Assembly: GCF_019977735.1 (NCBI RefSeq)
Contig: NZ_AP025019.1
Span: 62,001 to 126,000 of the forward strand
Source of the DNA: Calothrix sp. PCC 7716
Lineage (GTDB): Bacteria > Cyanobacteriota > Cyanobacteriia > Cyanobacteriales > Nostocaceae
Length of the DNA stretch: 64,000 nt
Reading direction: 5' to 3'
The notes beneath the pieces are model-generated. The model had not been told where the DNA came from and searched no databases. It was given only the letters and a program-made list of their open reading frames with translations. Every line of letters begins with the position of its first letter. Positions within the stretch are counted from its first letter, which is position 1. The position numbers were made by a program, and so were the translations under genes. Of this stretch, positions 1 through 8,756 are shown piece by piece.

Positions 1-1278
1 TAATGGTAATTCGGGTGCAAAAAATGGTTTTTGTGTACTACGAGTTAGACAGCGTTTAATTCGACTAATTTCTTTTTTGACACTATCCCAGAATTGGTTG
101 GGGTGACGTGCCATACCATCGAACTGTTGCCAGCTTATTAATTCGTACTCACCCAAATACTCATCACCATCAAGGCAATTTTTATCAATTTGACCCCACC
201 ATGCTACCTGTAATGTATACCCCCATTTCTTGAGTAGGTAATATGTATTACGGTATTGACGCATTACTTGTTTATTGGCAATGGCGCCTGCATCCGCCCA
301 TAATACTACATTCTTCGTTCCATTGAGCATGTTACTTGCTGCACTAAGGTAACGTTTGAATGTCTCAACACTAGCAATAAAGTTACCACCACTGGCGCCT
401 ATTACTAACAATTGACGCAGTTGGGCTATTATATACGCCTTCAATATACCCTCTGATATGTTGATAAACTCGGCTAGTGTTTTATCACTTTGGTAATTTT
501 GGATAGCATAACCTTGAATTTGCAATGGTTCTACACTTCCATTTGAGTTTTTACTTAAATTTAAAATGTCACCATTGTTACTCCTGTAATTCCAGGGTAC
601 GCAAAAAGTGAGGGGTAATTCGCCATTTTGAAGGTGTGAGGATATTGCCGCCTTACGACGCACGTTTGTTTTACTCGTTGCCCATAGGTACTTGGCACCC
701 GATTCTATGTCATCATTACGAATTTGATAGCCAACAATTTGAAAGTGTTCGTTCCATACTGGGACGGTGTACCCAGTAATGTGATTGGTCAAACTCCTAC
801 CAGTAATGCTTACACCTGCAAGGTTGTGCGATACCTCAAAATCTAACTGTTGAAATTTATCAATGCTACGGAAATAACCCGCATTTATTAATTCGTTACT
901 TAATCCCCTGCGCTTCAAATCTTCGCGATGCTTTTCACTAAGGGACAATTGACCAAATAATTTTTCGTGGTTTAGATGACGTGTACTCTCGCTCAATGAT
1001 TCAATATGTCGTTGGCGCCTACGGTATTCCTCTTCATTTCTACGTTGTTTGTACGCTGCTAATTCCTCTTCGGTGTACTCGCGTCCTGCTGGTACAAATA
1101 TTCCCCATTGACCACCACGGGTTTCTCCCACATATTTCCATCCTGGTGGTGCCTCTTCCTTGGAATGGTATGTCATGCATAAACGAACGTTTGGATTATT
1201 ATGTGGGGCGCCACATTTTGATTTTTCAGTACCACAAAGAGGACATTTGTTGAGGCGTGATGTGCGTGTAAATTTCAT
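1..1278 (-). CDS. DUF3854-type plasmid primase/replication protein, N-terminal part
   Basis: The first 426 codons of a gene that runs off the left edge. The ATG is preceded by GAGGA and lies five bases after the stop of the ParB-like gene, so the two probably form an operon. Cys12, Cys15 and Cys22 (CPLCG...C) look like part of a zinc ribbon. From about residue 111 comes LSEKHREDLKRRGLSNE, which resembles the opening of the DUF3854 domain found in cyanobacterial plasmid replication/primase proteins. VVLWADAGA near residue 325 is a plausible Toprim-like strand with its acidic residue. A role in priming plasmid replication is inferred from family resemblance. Any helicase part would lie outside the window. 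Confidence 0.6.
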   Translation of the reverse strand, partial: MKFTRTSRLNKCPLCGTEKSKCGAPHNNPNVRLCMTYHSKEEAPPGWKYVGETRGGQWGIFVPAGREYTEEELAAYKQRRNEEEYRRRQRHIESLSESTRHLNHEKLFGQLSLSEKHREDLKRRGLSNELINAGYFRSIDKFQQLDFEVSHNLAGVSITGRSLTNHITGYTVPVWNEHFQIVGYQIRNDDIESGAKYLWATSKTNVRRKAAISSHLQNGELPLTFCVPWNYRSNNGDILNLSKNSNGSVEPLQIQGYAIQNYQSDKTLAEFINISEGILKAYIIAQLRQLLVIGASGGNFIASVETFKRYLSAASNMLNGTKNVVLWADAGAIANKQVMRQYRNTYYLLKKWGYTLQVAWWGQIDKNCLDGDEYLGEYELISWQQFDGMARHPNQFWDSVKKEISRIKRCLTRSTQKPFFAPELPL

Positions 1279-1283
1279 ATATT

Positions 1284-2453
1284 TTATCCTCGTTTGATTT
1301 CTTCACCTTCGATTCGCCATTCAACAAGCTGTACCCATTCCATTTCCAGAGGTGTACTAACTACAGCACCAAGCAGTAAATTCAACACATGTCGGTCGAT
1401 TTGTGTTGCTTTTTCATGTGCAAACAATTTATTCATTCGGTCACGCAAACGCATTTGGTTACGTGTTTCACCCTCTTTTTCTAAGGTGAGCAACTCGTCA
1501 CATTTGTATTGCTGCTCATACAAGTACCCATCACGTTTATCCCGAAAAACTACAGTAGCGACGGCGTTGGCAATTCTGACCACACGACCTGAATGAACAT
1601 ATGTTGGTTTACGAAGCATATGGTCAGGGAAGTAGAATATAGCGCCTTCTACTACTGCACTTGGACGTTGAACAAGACTTGCCATCAATATTGCTTCTTT
1701 AATAGTTTTGGCAGTGCCGTTACCTACCAAATCCAACACTTCGTCGCAGTTTGGCGCCTTCAATAATTTGGCGACCGGGTTGATTCCTACCGATTCCAAA
1801 TACACTTCGAGTGATAATGCTTCAATGTTTCTACCCTCGGAGCGCAATTTTTCACATTTATCAATGATGGGTTTGGCACGTTGGTATGATTTACCAGAAA
1901 TTCCGATGCGCTCACCAACTTTATCCACTGTTTTTGAACCACTTTTCGATTGGTTAGGGACACGTGTCCCTAACCGATAGTCGTCCAATAGTACTACTGG
2001 ATAGTAATCATGTTCATCATCAATATTGGATTTTTCTGCGTCCTTGTTCTTCCAACGTTCTTTTAGACCAGATTGGCGCCTTGCTGCAGAGAATTGTTTT
2101 TCAAGTAATTCCCATGCCCTACCTTCGAGTAATTTTTGATACTTCGTCTTGGGTCGGTCACGGTTGGCAGAAAGTATAAAATGTTTTTCTGCTTCTTCAC
2201 TTGGGAATGAGTAACAAATTACTGGTACTAATTCGATACCGAGTGCAATTGCTATTTGGCGACGGCGCCCACCGGAAACAATAGTAAATATTGGTGTACG
2301 TGTTGACACGACTATTGGCACCATAATGCCGTTTTTCTCAATATCTAATTGCAAATCATGTGTTATTGCTGAATCTCCGTATATACGTAGTAATTCAGTA
2401 TGTAAAGATAAATTGTTTGGATTGAAGTACTTTACTTCAGTGTAATTTTTCAT
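1284..2453 (-). CDS. ParB/Spo0J-like nuclease-domain protein
   Basis: A 389-residue protein with the ParB N-terminal fold. Residues around 60-75 read SGGRRRQIAIA, matching the GxRRxxA nucleotide-binding box, followed by a segment (ILSANRDRPKTKYQKL) like the ParB region after box II. Residues about 165-190 (TVDKVGERIGISGKSYQRAK) look like a helix-turn-helix. The ATG at 2453 is chosen over an upstream TTG because GGGGGAA lies just before it. No parA is adjacent; the next gene is the DUF3854 primase, so it may regulate or load replication rather than partition DNA. A second, more typical ParB is at 41880. Confidence 0.75.
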   Translation of the reverse strand: MKNYTEVKYFNPNNLSLHTELLRIYGDSAITHDLQLDIEKNGIMVPIVVSTRTPIFTIVSGGRRRQIAIALGIELVPVICYSFPSEEAEKHFILSANRDRPKTKYQKLLEGRAWELLEKQFSAARRQSGLKERWKNKDAEKSNIDDEHDYYPVVLLDDYRLGTRVPNQSKSGSKTVDKVGERIGISGKSYQRAKPIIDKCEKLRSEGRNIEALSLEVYLESVGINPVAKLLKAPNCDEVLDLVGNGTAKTIKEAILMASLVQRPSAVVEGAIFYFPDHMLRKPTYVHSGRVVRIANAVATVVFRDKRDGYLYEQQYKCDELLTLEKEGETRNQMRLRDRMNKLFAHEKATQIDRHVLNLLLGAVVSTPLEMEWVQLVEWRIEGEEIKRG

Positions 2454-3075
2454 AGATTCCCCCAATTATCGATGAAGATATCGGGGTAGCCTACACAAAG
2501 GTATCGAAACCAATTATTTGTGGAAAAAGCTACTGTTTGGACAAGTTTGATTTTCCAAACTTGTGTCGCATCTTCTACACGTTTACAGGTTTACATATAC
2601 TTCTTGGTCAACGAGTAGGTAATTAGCATAGAATGTAGACAAATTTATATATGGTCGCTTGGGTTGTTTCCCAGCGTGCTGAGGCGATTGTCAGTCGTCT
2701 CACGGTCTTTATTCTGAGCTTTTACCTACAGTATTTGTTAAGACCAAGCACTTTGGCGGGCTACCCAGCTTTTTTTTGGCAATTGCAGTAGAAATTTAGT
2801 CTGCAAACCAGTAGGAAATGTAGATAACAGGTACAATAACGTTCCGCCCTTGGGAAAGTCGGGTAGGAACACGACATCTTGACGCATTTTTTGTGATTTA
2901 ACCAACATAAACGACTTAACTAATGAATAAAGCATACTTTTGGGCACTGAAAAGCAAGCCCATCAAGATTGATCAGGAAGTCATCAATTGCTAAAAGCCT
3001 TTCTATATCTAGGTTTCAAAAAAACGATGTCAGGCGTTTGGGCAATATTGTCAGGTGTTTGGGCATGAGTTGTCA
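2454..3075. other. Intergenic stretch without a recognisable gene
   Basis: No reading frame here resembles a known protein. The stretch separates the ParB-like operon promoter side from IS5-type debris. It probably holds the promoter of the minus-strand operon, but no clear -35/-10 pair was identified. Confidence 0.4.
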
Positions 3076-3288
3076 TCATTGATAAAGCCTATGCAGCAGT
3101 GCTTTCAGCCCTATTTTTACAACTTTTTTTTTGATGACAAGTTTTTGTGAAAGTGATGACAGAAAATTGCTTTTCAACACTCTTTTACCGCCTTCGCGCT
3201 CACCCATGCTGGCTGCTGTAATTAATACCCGTAGCACTAAGCCCAAAGTCAGTAAATCACAAACTTTCGGAAGACTACGTAAAAACAA
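3076..3288 (-). pseudogene. IS5-family transposase fragment
   Basis: Seventy codons are open on the minus strand and include TLGLVLRVLITAASMGEREG, which matches the conserved middle of IS5-type DDE transposases (usual form: VDTxGLxLxVxVTAASVxDRDG). Neither the N-terminal nor the C-terminal catalytic parts are present, so this is a remnant. No terminal inverted repeats were found. The segment after it (VLKSNFLSSL...) diverges from the family, suggesting the fragment is joined to unrelated sequence. Confidence 0.6.
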
Positions 3289-3301
3289 GGGTTTCAGCCC
3301 T
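3287..3301. repeat. AAGGG-TTTCAG-CCCT hairpin
   Basis: Reverse complement of the AAGGGCTGAAACCCTT hairpin that also occurs twice in the iteron region (40481-40496, 40802-40817) and, in variant form, in the 44.3-kb inverted-repeat element. Five base pairs close a six-base loop. Confidence 0.5.
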
Positions 3302-3364
3302 ACTCTAAAAGGAGCCTAACAACGCTTATTAATAGCGAACGTTTGTACGCAATTTAATATCATC

Positions 3365-3553
3365 GGCTGTTTGCGGAGCGTGCCGTCAGGCATAATGCTT
3401 ATGAAGAGGTAGTTTGTTGGGAAACTAGTGTTTTGCTCAAAGGCTTACGTGGTAAAGCTTCTAAAAAACTTTGTGATTTACTGAAAGTATCTACTGTTAA
3501 AAACCGTTTGCGCCCCTTAACGTTTTTACCCGCATCATACCCAACTTCTTGAC
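3365..3553 (+). pseudogene. Open fragment of unknown origin
   Basis: Sixty-two codons without an ATG start, ending in TGA. The translation (for example WETSVLLKGLRGKASKKL) has normal protein-like composition, and base composition is richer in G+C than its surroundings. It may be the tail of a lost gene next to the small dispersed repeat at 3564. I do not recognise the family. Confidence 0.25.
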
Positions 3554-3563
3554 TTACCCTTTG

Positions 3564-3612
3564 GGTGAGCCACATTCCAGGGACAGAAGCTGACACCGCC
3601 AAGTGGCTCACC
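3564..3612. repeat. Small dispersed repeat with perfect 10-bp inverted arms
   Basis: GGTGAGCCAC at 3564-3573 is the exact reverse complement of GTGGCTCACC at 3603-3612, with a 29-base loop. The GC-rich, non-coding palindrome resembles the very small dispersed repeats described in Nostoc-type genomes. Related insertions in this window lie inside coding frames at 20949-20991 and 61705-61800. Confidence 0.6.
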
Positions 3613-3893
3613 ATCGCTGCACTTTTAACAATGCAGGCTATCTATTATGGCGTGACTATGGGCTTGGCTCACGGTTATTATCAACTCTCGTCCACTCGCG
3701 CAGTAGGAGCGTGTATTTTTACCCAGGTTCCAACACTGCGGCGCCAATTACGCTCATTATGTGTAAACTGTTTGCCAGCGCACGAAAGTCACCTGGCAAT
3801 GCCCGCCATCGACATCCCTCGTAGAGAACATAAAAAATGGCGCCCTTGCACCTCCCAGATATCCGCTTCTAAGCAGGCGCCCACCAGCCGTAT

Positions 3894-5699
3894 CTAATCG
3901 TAGATTTCTAGACTATTTCTTATTAGAGCTTCGGTTTTTGGGTTGATAGGACGCTTCCCGCTTTCTATATAAGCGAGCATAGACTGCGAAATATCGAGCA
4001 TTCCAGCTAATTTACGTTGACTCCATCCCTTGTTTTCCCGTGCGGTACGAACAAGTTCTGGAGTCAACTTAGTTAACCCTTTTGTATTTGGCTTCAGTTG
4101 CCTTGGTTGCTTTTTCGATTCTAGGAAAGACGGAATAGGCTCTGGTGGCTTGATAATTAACTTAGCTTTGAGTAACTGGTCAATAATTTTCTCTTTTCGC
4201 CTGTCGTCGGGTGGCTTTTGTACTTTACTATTAGGTCTTAACCACTCTGGATAAGTATTGTTATCAAAGTTGACTTGCCAGCACATGTCCATTAACAAAG
4301 TCAAAGCTTTATCCCACCTTTTTTTTAATTCGTAAGCACAGTGACGATTTTGACGGGCCGAGTTAATTCGTGCTTCAAGTTCAACCGCTTGTAAAAGACT
4401 GCCAACAATGTGTTTGTACTGGTTTTTATCCCATAACTTGATACGGCTCATCATTGTTAAGTGAATGGCTAACTTTAATGCAAGCTCATCATGATTTGAA
4501 TTTATTTTTAAAATTTCTGTGGCTAACCAGCCAAATTGGTAAAGTGCATCACCCGCTTTACTTCCTACCTTATTTAGCCATTTTTCCGCCCAAGGTCCGG
4601 CATTTACAGTGATATATAGTTCATCAGGATTCTCCACTTTACCTGTAGATACATCCATCTGTCCCTTTACATCAACATCAACCACCCAAAGTGGAGAAAT
4701 ACTTACATTGGCATCTACTTTATTTCCCTTCGGCTTACCTTCAATCCAGGTACACCGTATCATCATGCGCCCTAAGATATAGGCGATACTAGCAATTTCA
4801 GCTAGTTTTTGAGAAACTGTTACAGACTTTCTATTTTTCCAACCGATTTGTTCAATAATTTTTTTTCCATCTAAAGTAAATTTTGAATCAATCGAGTTAG
4901 TTTTATTAGTTTTTATTAACAAATTAGATGCAAAAATTAATTGCATTTTTGCTGCATCTAGTCCTGCTTTGTCAATAACTTGACTAGCAGCTTCTAATGC
5001 TAGTAATTCACTATCTTTATTTCCTGCAATCATCACCTCAATACAGTTTAGGGGATTAGATTTACAGATATATTTATAAGCTCCATAATTATTCGGTGTT
5101 TGTTCCCATTTATCAATACGATAATTGGCCTCTATACTAGCATTAATTGTAGCTGCTGTTGGTATAGGGGATACATCATCAAGTTTATCCTCCGTTAAGG
5201 GTTTATATTTAGTTGTCTGGGTTTTTTGCTCATATTTTGCTTCTATTTGTTGTAACAATTCGGCAGCAATGCGAACCAGACATATATCACTTAAAGCGTT
5301 ATCATTAATGTTTACGTTTTCCATTACTTGTTTAATTTCTTCTTCATCTCTAGGTGCTTTTGTTGGATAATAATTCTCGCTAATAAACCTAATGTAATCT
5401 TTAGTCTCATCTAAAAAAGTTTGGAAGTAAGCAGACTCTTTTGGCAAAGAAATAATATAATTTAACCAAGTAAACTTTTGCTCAAAGAACTCATCAGTAA
5501 ATTGTGAGTATTCTGTATTAATTAAATTGATTATATTTGATTCTTCTGTCAAACCTTGAAAAAAAATGCTAGTAAGCAAAGTCTTCATATGTTGTTTCAA
5601 TTCATGTTTATCGTCTTCCGTTCGCGTTTTATTTACTAAAAAACGTTCGACAATAAAAATTATCCTACTTTTGAATCTTTCTAGGGTTTCTTGCTGCAT
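3894..5699 (-). CDS. Putative plasmid replication initiator with C-terminal XRE domain
   Basis: A 601-residue protein whose last ~60 residues form a clear XRE helix-turn-helix (LTPELVRTARENKGWSQRKL, then DISQSMLAYIESG). The rest is helical with a central segment (about residues 190-420) that I cannot assign to a family; size and context (next to the ParB/primase operon on a plasmid) suggest a Rep protein, but this is inference. The ATG at 5699 was chosen over an upstream TTG; neither has a good ribosome site. The gene contains no GGCGCC palindrome, unlike almost every other gene of this length in the window, which fits a different history. Alternatively it is a large XRE regulator. Confidence 0.4.
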   Translation of the reverse strand: MQQETLERFKSRIIFIVERFLVNKTRTEDDKHELKQHMKTLLTSIFFQGLTEESNIINLINTEYSQFTDEFFEQKFTWLNYIISLPKESAYFQTFLDETKDYIRFISENYYPTKAPRDEEEIKQVMENVNINDNALSDICLVRIAAELLQQIEAKYEQKTQTTKYKPLTEDKLDDVSPIPTAATINASIEANYRIDKWEQTPNNYGAYKYICKSNPLNCIEVMIAGNKDSELLALEAASQVIDKAGLDAAKMQLIFASNLLIKTNKTNSIDSKFTLDGKKIIEQIGWKNRKSVTVSQKLAEIASIAYILGRMMIRCTWIEGKPKGNKVDANVSISPLWVVDVDVKGQMDVSTGKVENPDELYITVNAGPWAEKWLNKVGSKAGDALYQFGWLATEILKINSNHDELALKLAIHLTMMSRIKLWDKNQYKHIVGSLLQAVELEARINSARQNRHCAYELKKRWDKALTLLMDMCWQVNFDNNTYPEWLRPNSKVQKPPDDRRKEKIIDQLLKAKLIIKPPEPIPSFLESKKQPRQLKPNTKGLTKLTPELVRTARENKGWSQRKLAGMLDISQSMLAYIESGKRPINPKTEALIRNSLEIYD

Positions 5700-5903
5700 A
5701 CTGGGTGGCTGCCGAGATAACGGCAAAACAAAAAAGTTTCGTAAATTTAATTGCTAGTTTATATTTAAAATTGCAGAGGCACCATGTTGGTTAAGGTTAC
5801 CCTAATTATAACTATCAACTCTCAACCCCTGTAGTTCAAATTTAATTCAACAAAGCTTCATCCTTGTTCTTCTGTCAACCCCTATTCTACTCTAGAATTA
5901 TGT

Positions 5904-6000
5904 GGGCATCCAATGAATGGAAGAAACATAAGTACTTGGAGCCAAAAACCTTGCTGTGGAGTTGGTCTAAAAAAGTCGATCTGCCATTCATTGGATGTTC
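5904..6000. repeat. Long stem-loop with perfect 14-bp arms
   Basis: CATCCAATGAATGG at 5907-5920 pairs exactly with CCATTCATTGGATG at 5984-5997 across 63 bases. G-U and G-C pairs extend the stem outward to about 5904/6000 if transcribed. It lies between the Rep-like gene and the IS607 element, in a stretch (5727-6262) with no convincing gene. Confidence 0.6.
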
Positions 6001-6211
6001 CGATAATTAGGGCTAACAGTGGGCAAGCTGTCACCAGCCGCCATGTAAAGTTGGAAAAACTCTCTGGGAAAGGGTTTCAGAAAAATTTGTGGCATTCTCC
6101 GCTACGACTCTGACCTTCAAGCGTTAAAACTGTTGCTGCATAAGCGTTGTAGAGAATTCAAGACTATATAATAGAGGCAATTTCAATTTTTTTCACGAAA
6201 CCTTTACTGGA

Positions 6212-6229
6212 CAAAGCTTTCAAGCTTTG
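6212..6229. repeat. 8-bp palindrome CAAAGCTT-TC-AAGCTTTG
   Basis: A perfect short palindrome just upstream of the gene remnant at 6263. It could be an operator or terminator remnant; no T-tract follows. Confidence 0.4.
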
Positions 6230-6262
6230 CGTGGCGGAGAAACGCAGCCTCGCTACTGTTAG

Positions 6263-6391
6263 CCTTACTATGAACATCACTGCGAAGGAGATATTTCCGC
6301 ATCCGACACAGCCGATGAAGTACGTAACAAACTACACCAACTTGACCGTAGTAACTGCGGCGCCTTAATCCAAGCATTAGCGAATAAATAA
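6263..6391 (+). pseudogene. C-terminal remnant of a lost gene
   Basis: An open frame of 42 codons after a TAG, ending in TAA and followed 17 bases later by a terminator-like hairpin. The translation (EGDISASDTADEVRNKL, then CGALIQALANK) is protein-like and GC-richer than its flanks and holds one GGCGCC. No start codon or N-terminal part remains, and the family is not recognised. Confidence 0.35.
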
Positions 6392-6407
6392 AACTACACA
6401 CAAAAAG

Positions 6408-6437
6408 ATTGGAGTGGGACTCAAGCGCCACTCCAAT
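6408..6437. terminator. GGAGTGG/CCACTCC hairpin, copy 1
   Basis: ATTGGAGTGG and CCACTCCAAT form a 10-bp stem with a 10-base loop, followed by TATAGTACTTTTTT. This is one of four dispersed copies (also 32068, 33898, 51521) sharing the stem and a CTTGAG-type loop; this copy is in the opposite orientation. Confidence 0.6.
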
Positions 6438-6565
6438 ATAGTACTTTTTTATTAACAACTGTACCCCCTTAATAAGAGGAGTCAGTTTGAATTAGCCTTG
6501 GAATTTATTACTGGAATAATGGAGTAAAGCAGGGTATATTAAAGTAATTTAGACATTACTCAATT

Positions 6566-7186
6566 ATGTATCTAACACCACAAGAAGCACAAGGAAAATA
6601 CGGTTTTCATCCCAAAACTCTAAGCAGATGGGCGGATGAAGGTAAGATAGAATGCATCGTAACTCCTGGTGGGCATCGCCGCTACAGTGTTCAAAGCCTC
6701 GAAAGAGCTAAAATGAGCGCAACTCCAGGTATTGTTCAAATTGATAAGCGTGCTGTAATTTTATATGCCAGAGTATCAACCAATACTCAAAAAGATGATT
6801 TAGAGAGCCAAATTAAGTATTTGGGAAAGCATTATCCAGAAACAAGATGCTACCACGACATTGCAAGCGGACTGAACTTTAAGAGAAAAAACTTTATCCG
6901 AATCATGGAGATGGTTGGACGTGGAGAAGTAAAAAGAATTGTTGTTGGGCACAAAGACAGACTTTGTAGATTCGGATTTGATTTTGTTGAATGGTACTGT
7001 GCCCAGAATGATTGTACCATAGAGGTTTTAAACAACAATAAGCTATATGCATATAAAGAACTAATGGATGATTTCATGGCGATTATGCACTGCTTCTCAT
7101 CTGAACTATACTTTTTGAGACGGTATGAAAAAAAAATTCGTTTGGGATTTCAATCAAATGTTGACAAGCAACTCGAAACGGTGTAA
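6566..7186 (+). CDS. tnpA: IS607-type serine recombinase TnpA
   Basis: 206 residues. Residues 1-50 form a MerR-type DNA-binding helix-turn-helix (LTPQEAQGKYGFHPKTLSRW, then GGHRRY). From residue 65 comes the serine resolvase core: AVILYARVSTNTQ holds the catalytic Ser, and the Arg of VGHKDRLCRFGFD is the usual second active-site element. Length is normal for the family. It cuts and pastes the element as a DNA intermediate. The distal part is slightly divergent (ELYFLRRYEKKIRLGF), but no disruption was seen. Confidence 0.88.
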   Translation: MYLTPQEAQGKYGFHPKTLSRWADEGKIECIVTPGGHRRYSVQSLERAKMSATPGIVQIDKRAVILYARVSTNTQKDDLESQIKYLGKHYPETRCYHDIASGLNFKRKNFIRIMEMVGRGEVKRIVVGHKDRLCRFGFDFVEWYCAQNDCTIEVLNNNKLYAYKELMDDFMAIMHCFSSELYFLRRYEKKIRLGFQSNVDKQLETV

Positions 7187-7193
7187 TTTAGAC
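7181..7193. repeat. 13-bp inverted repeat flanking tnpB (left copy)
   Basis: GTGTAATTTAGAC here is exactly complementary to the copy at 8744-8756. The tnpA stop codon lies in this copy. A shorter relative stands at 6545. Confidence 0.6.
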
Positions 7194-7225
7194 ATTATTG
7201 GCACGAAGTAAGAAATTAAGGCTTT

Positions 7226-8749
7226 ATGGGAAAGGCAAAGCGTGCATTATCAGAGAGCAAAACTAAATATGCTGGCTCTGTGGTAGTAACTCGCATAGCC
7301 ACTATATATGAAATAGAAAAAAGTAGTTTAGAACAATTAGAAGAAATTGCGCGTAGGTGTGGAATACTGCGTTCTGAGCTTTGGAACAAATACGGTTCTC
7401 TTAAGTCTTGGGGAATAAATAAATTCCAAATCGAAAAAGAATTTAGGGTTACTCATCCCGATGTAAAATACGGCTTAACGTCAAAGCTCTATGAACGTAC
7501 ACTGTATAAATGTGTTGATGAAATACACACTTATCAAGATGCTGTAAAAGCTGCTGTAAGAGATGAAATTTACCGTAAAACTGAATCAGAGATTGAAAGA
7601 AGATATTACTTCTTCTTGCTGGATAGACGCTTTTGGATAGATGTACCAACAACACGCGCGCGTTGGTTGCATCATACAATCAGGAAACATTTCTTTCGTG
7701 GTCATTCAAATGTGAGAAACCAAATTGTTTATAACGTTGGCATGTACAGCATTAAACAAGATGGGAAATATTCCTATATTGAGTTGGCGACAAAAGAGCG
7801 AGGTAAGAGATTAGTATTGCCGTTACGTGGCAATCCAGAAATTTCTGGAGAGATAAGAGTAATTATTCAACCAGATAAACGAATTGAAATTCATTATCCT
7901 AAAAAGGTAGAATCATTTGTTCCTGAAAATAGAAGTAAGGATGCAGTTGGTATTGATAGGGGATTTACAGAAGTATATGTTACCAGTAATGGAGAATTTT
8001 TAGGTACAGACTTTGGTAAAGTAATTTCTCAAGAAGTTGAATACCGTGTTGAACGTGGAAGAAAACGCGGAAAACTACATTCTCTAGCACAGAAGTACGA
8101 GAGAGAAGGCAATCACACTAAGGCTGATAATATTAGAAAAAATAATCTTGGTGTTGTTAAATTAACTCGTAAAAAGCGTAAAATCGAAGGTAGATTAAAG
8201 ACTTTAGTTTTTACTGCAACATTACAGATTTTTCTAAAATACGGAACAGTTGTCTATGAAGATTTAACTGAACCTATTAAAGATAAAAGAGGCTTAAAAG
8301 GCAAGGCTGCTGCAAGAATGTCCAGTTGGTGTAAAGGGCTGGTAGCTGATGCCATAAAAGAGGTTTCTGTGCGTTTGTCGGCTCAAGCAATAGCTGTTAA
8401 CGCAGCTTTTACATCGCGATTGGATTCTCGTTACGGTGTTCTTTTAGGGGAACGCAAAGCGGATTCATTCCACTGCTTCGACAGGGTTGTAATGCAATCC
8501 GATCTAAACGCCGCTCGGAACATTCTTGCTCGCAAGGATGATGCAGAAATAACCCGGTACATGAAATTTACTACGGTAAAAAGTATTTTGCTGCGGCGAA
8601 CTGAGCAGTTTCAAGAGATACGGCAAAGGGAAATTGCCAAGACTCTAGATAGTCAAAACCCGGTCAAACCTAGTTTGGTTGGCTTCAAGGGAGAGCAGCT
8701 TTGCCTGTTCGATACTGACACCTTGACTCACTCAGATAGCGAAGTCTAA
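7226..8749 (+). CDS. tnpB: TnpB-type RuvC nuclease lacking the zinc-finger cysteines
   Basis: 507 residues, longer than a typical 400-residue TnpB. The three RuvC motifs are present: GIDRG (about residue 240), VVYEDLTEP (about 345) and SDLNAARNIL (about 425). Between motifs II and III the usual TSxxCSxCG...CxxCG zinc ribbon is replaced by FTSRLDSRYG and a single HCF, so the zinc site is missing. The nuclease acidic residues are intact, so RNA-guided cleavage remains possible. A guide (omega) RNA would be expected to overlap the 3' end of the gene, but its fold was not worked out. The stop codon sits inside the 13-base inverted copy at 8744-8756. Confidence 0.85.
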   Translation: MGKAKRALSESKTKYAGSVVVTRIATIYEIEKSSLEQLEEIARRCGILRSELWNKYGSLKSWGINKFQIEKEFRVTHPDVKYGLTSKLYERTLYKCVDEIHTYQDAVKAAVRDEIYRKTESEIERRYYFFLLDRRFWIDVPTTRARWLHHTIRKHFFRGHSNVRNQIVYNVGMYSIKQDGKYSYIELATKERGKRLVLPLRGNPEISGEIRVIIQPDKRIEIHYPKKVESFVPENRSKDAVGIDRGFTEVYVTSNGEFLGTDFGKVISQEVEYRVERGRKRGKLHSLAQKYEREGNHTKADNIRKNNLGVVKLTRKKRKIEGRLKTLVFTATLQIFLKYGTVVYEDLTEPIKDKRGLKGKAAARMSSWCKGLVADAIKEVSVRLSAQAIAVNAAFTSRLDSRYGVLLGERKADSFHCFDRVVMQSDLNAARNILARKDDAEITRYMKFTTVKSILLRRTEQFQEIRQREIAKTLDSQNPVKPSLVGFKGEQLCLFDTDTLTHSDSEV

Positions 8750-8756
8750 ATTACAC
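8744..8756. repeat. 13-bp inverted repeat flanking tnpB (right copy)
   Basis: GTCTAAATTACAC is the reverse complement of 7181-7193. Both the tnpB stop and the stop of the opposite-strand frame at 8746 lie inside it. Confidence 0.6.

Noticed and set aside
3565-3897. 110-codon plus-strand frame
   Set aside because: It runs through the palindromic repeat at 3564 and has no protein-like pattern beyond it.
7226-8749. TnpB as Cas12k or other type V effector
   Set aside because: Intact RuvC acids, IS607 tnpA neighbour and no Tn7-like genes or array fit TnpB; the N-terminus does not resemble Cas12k.
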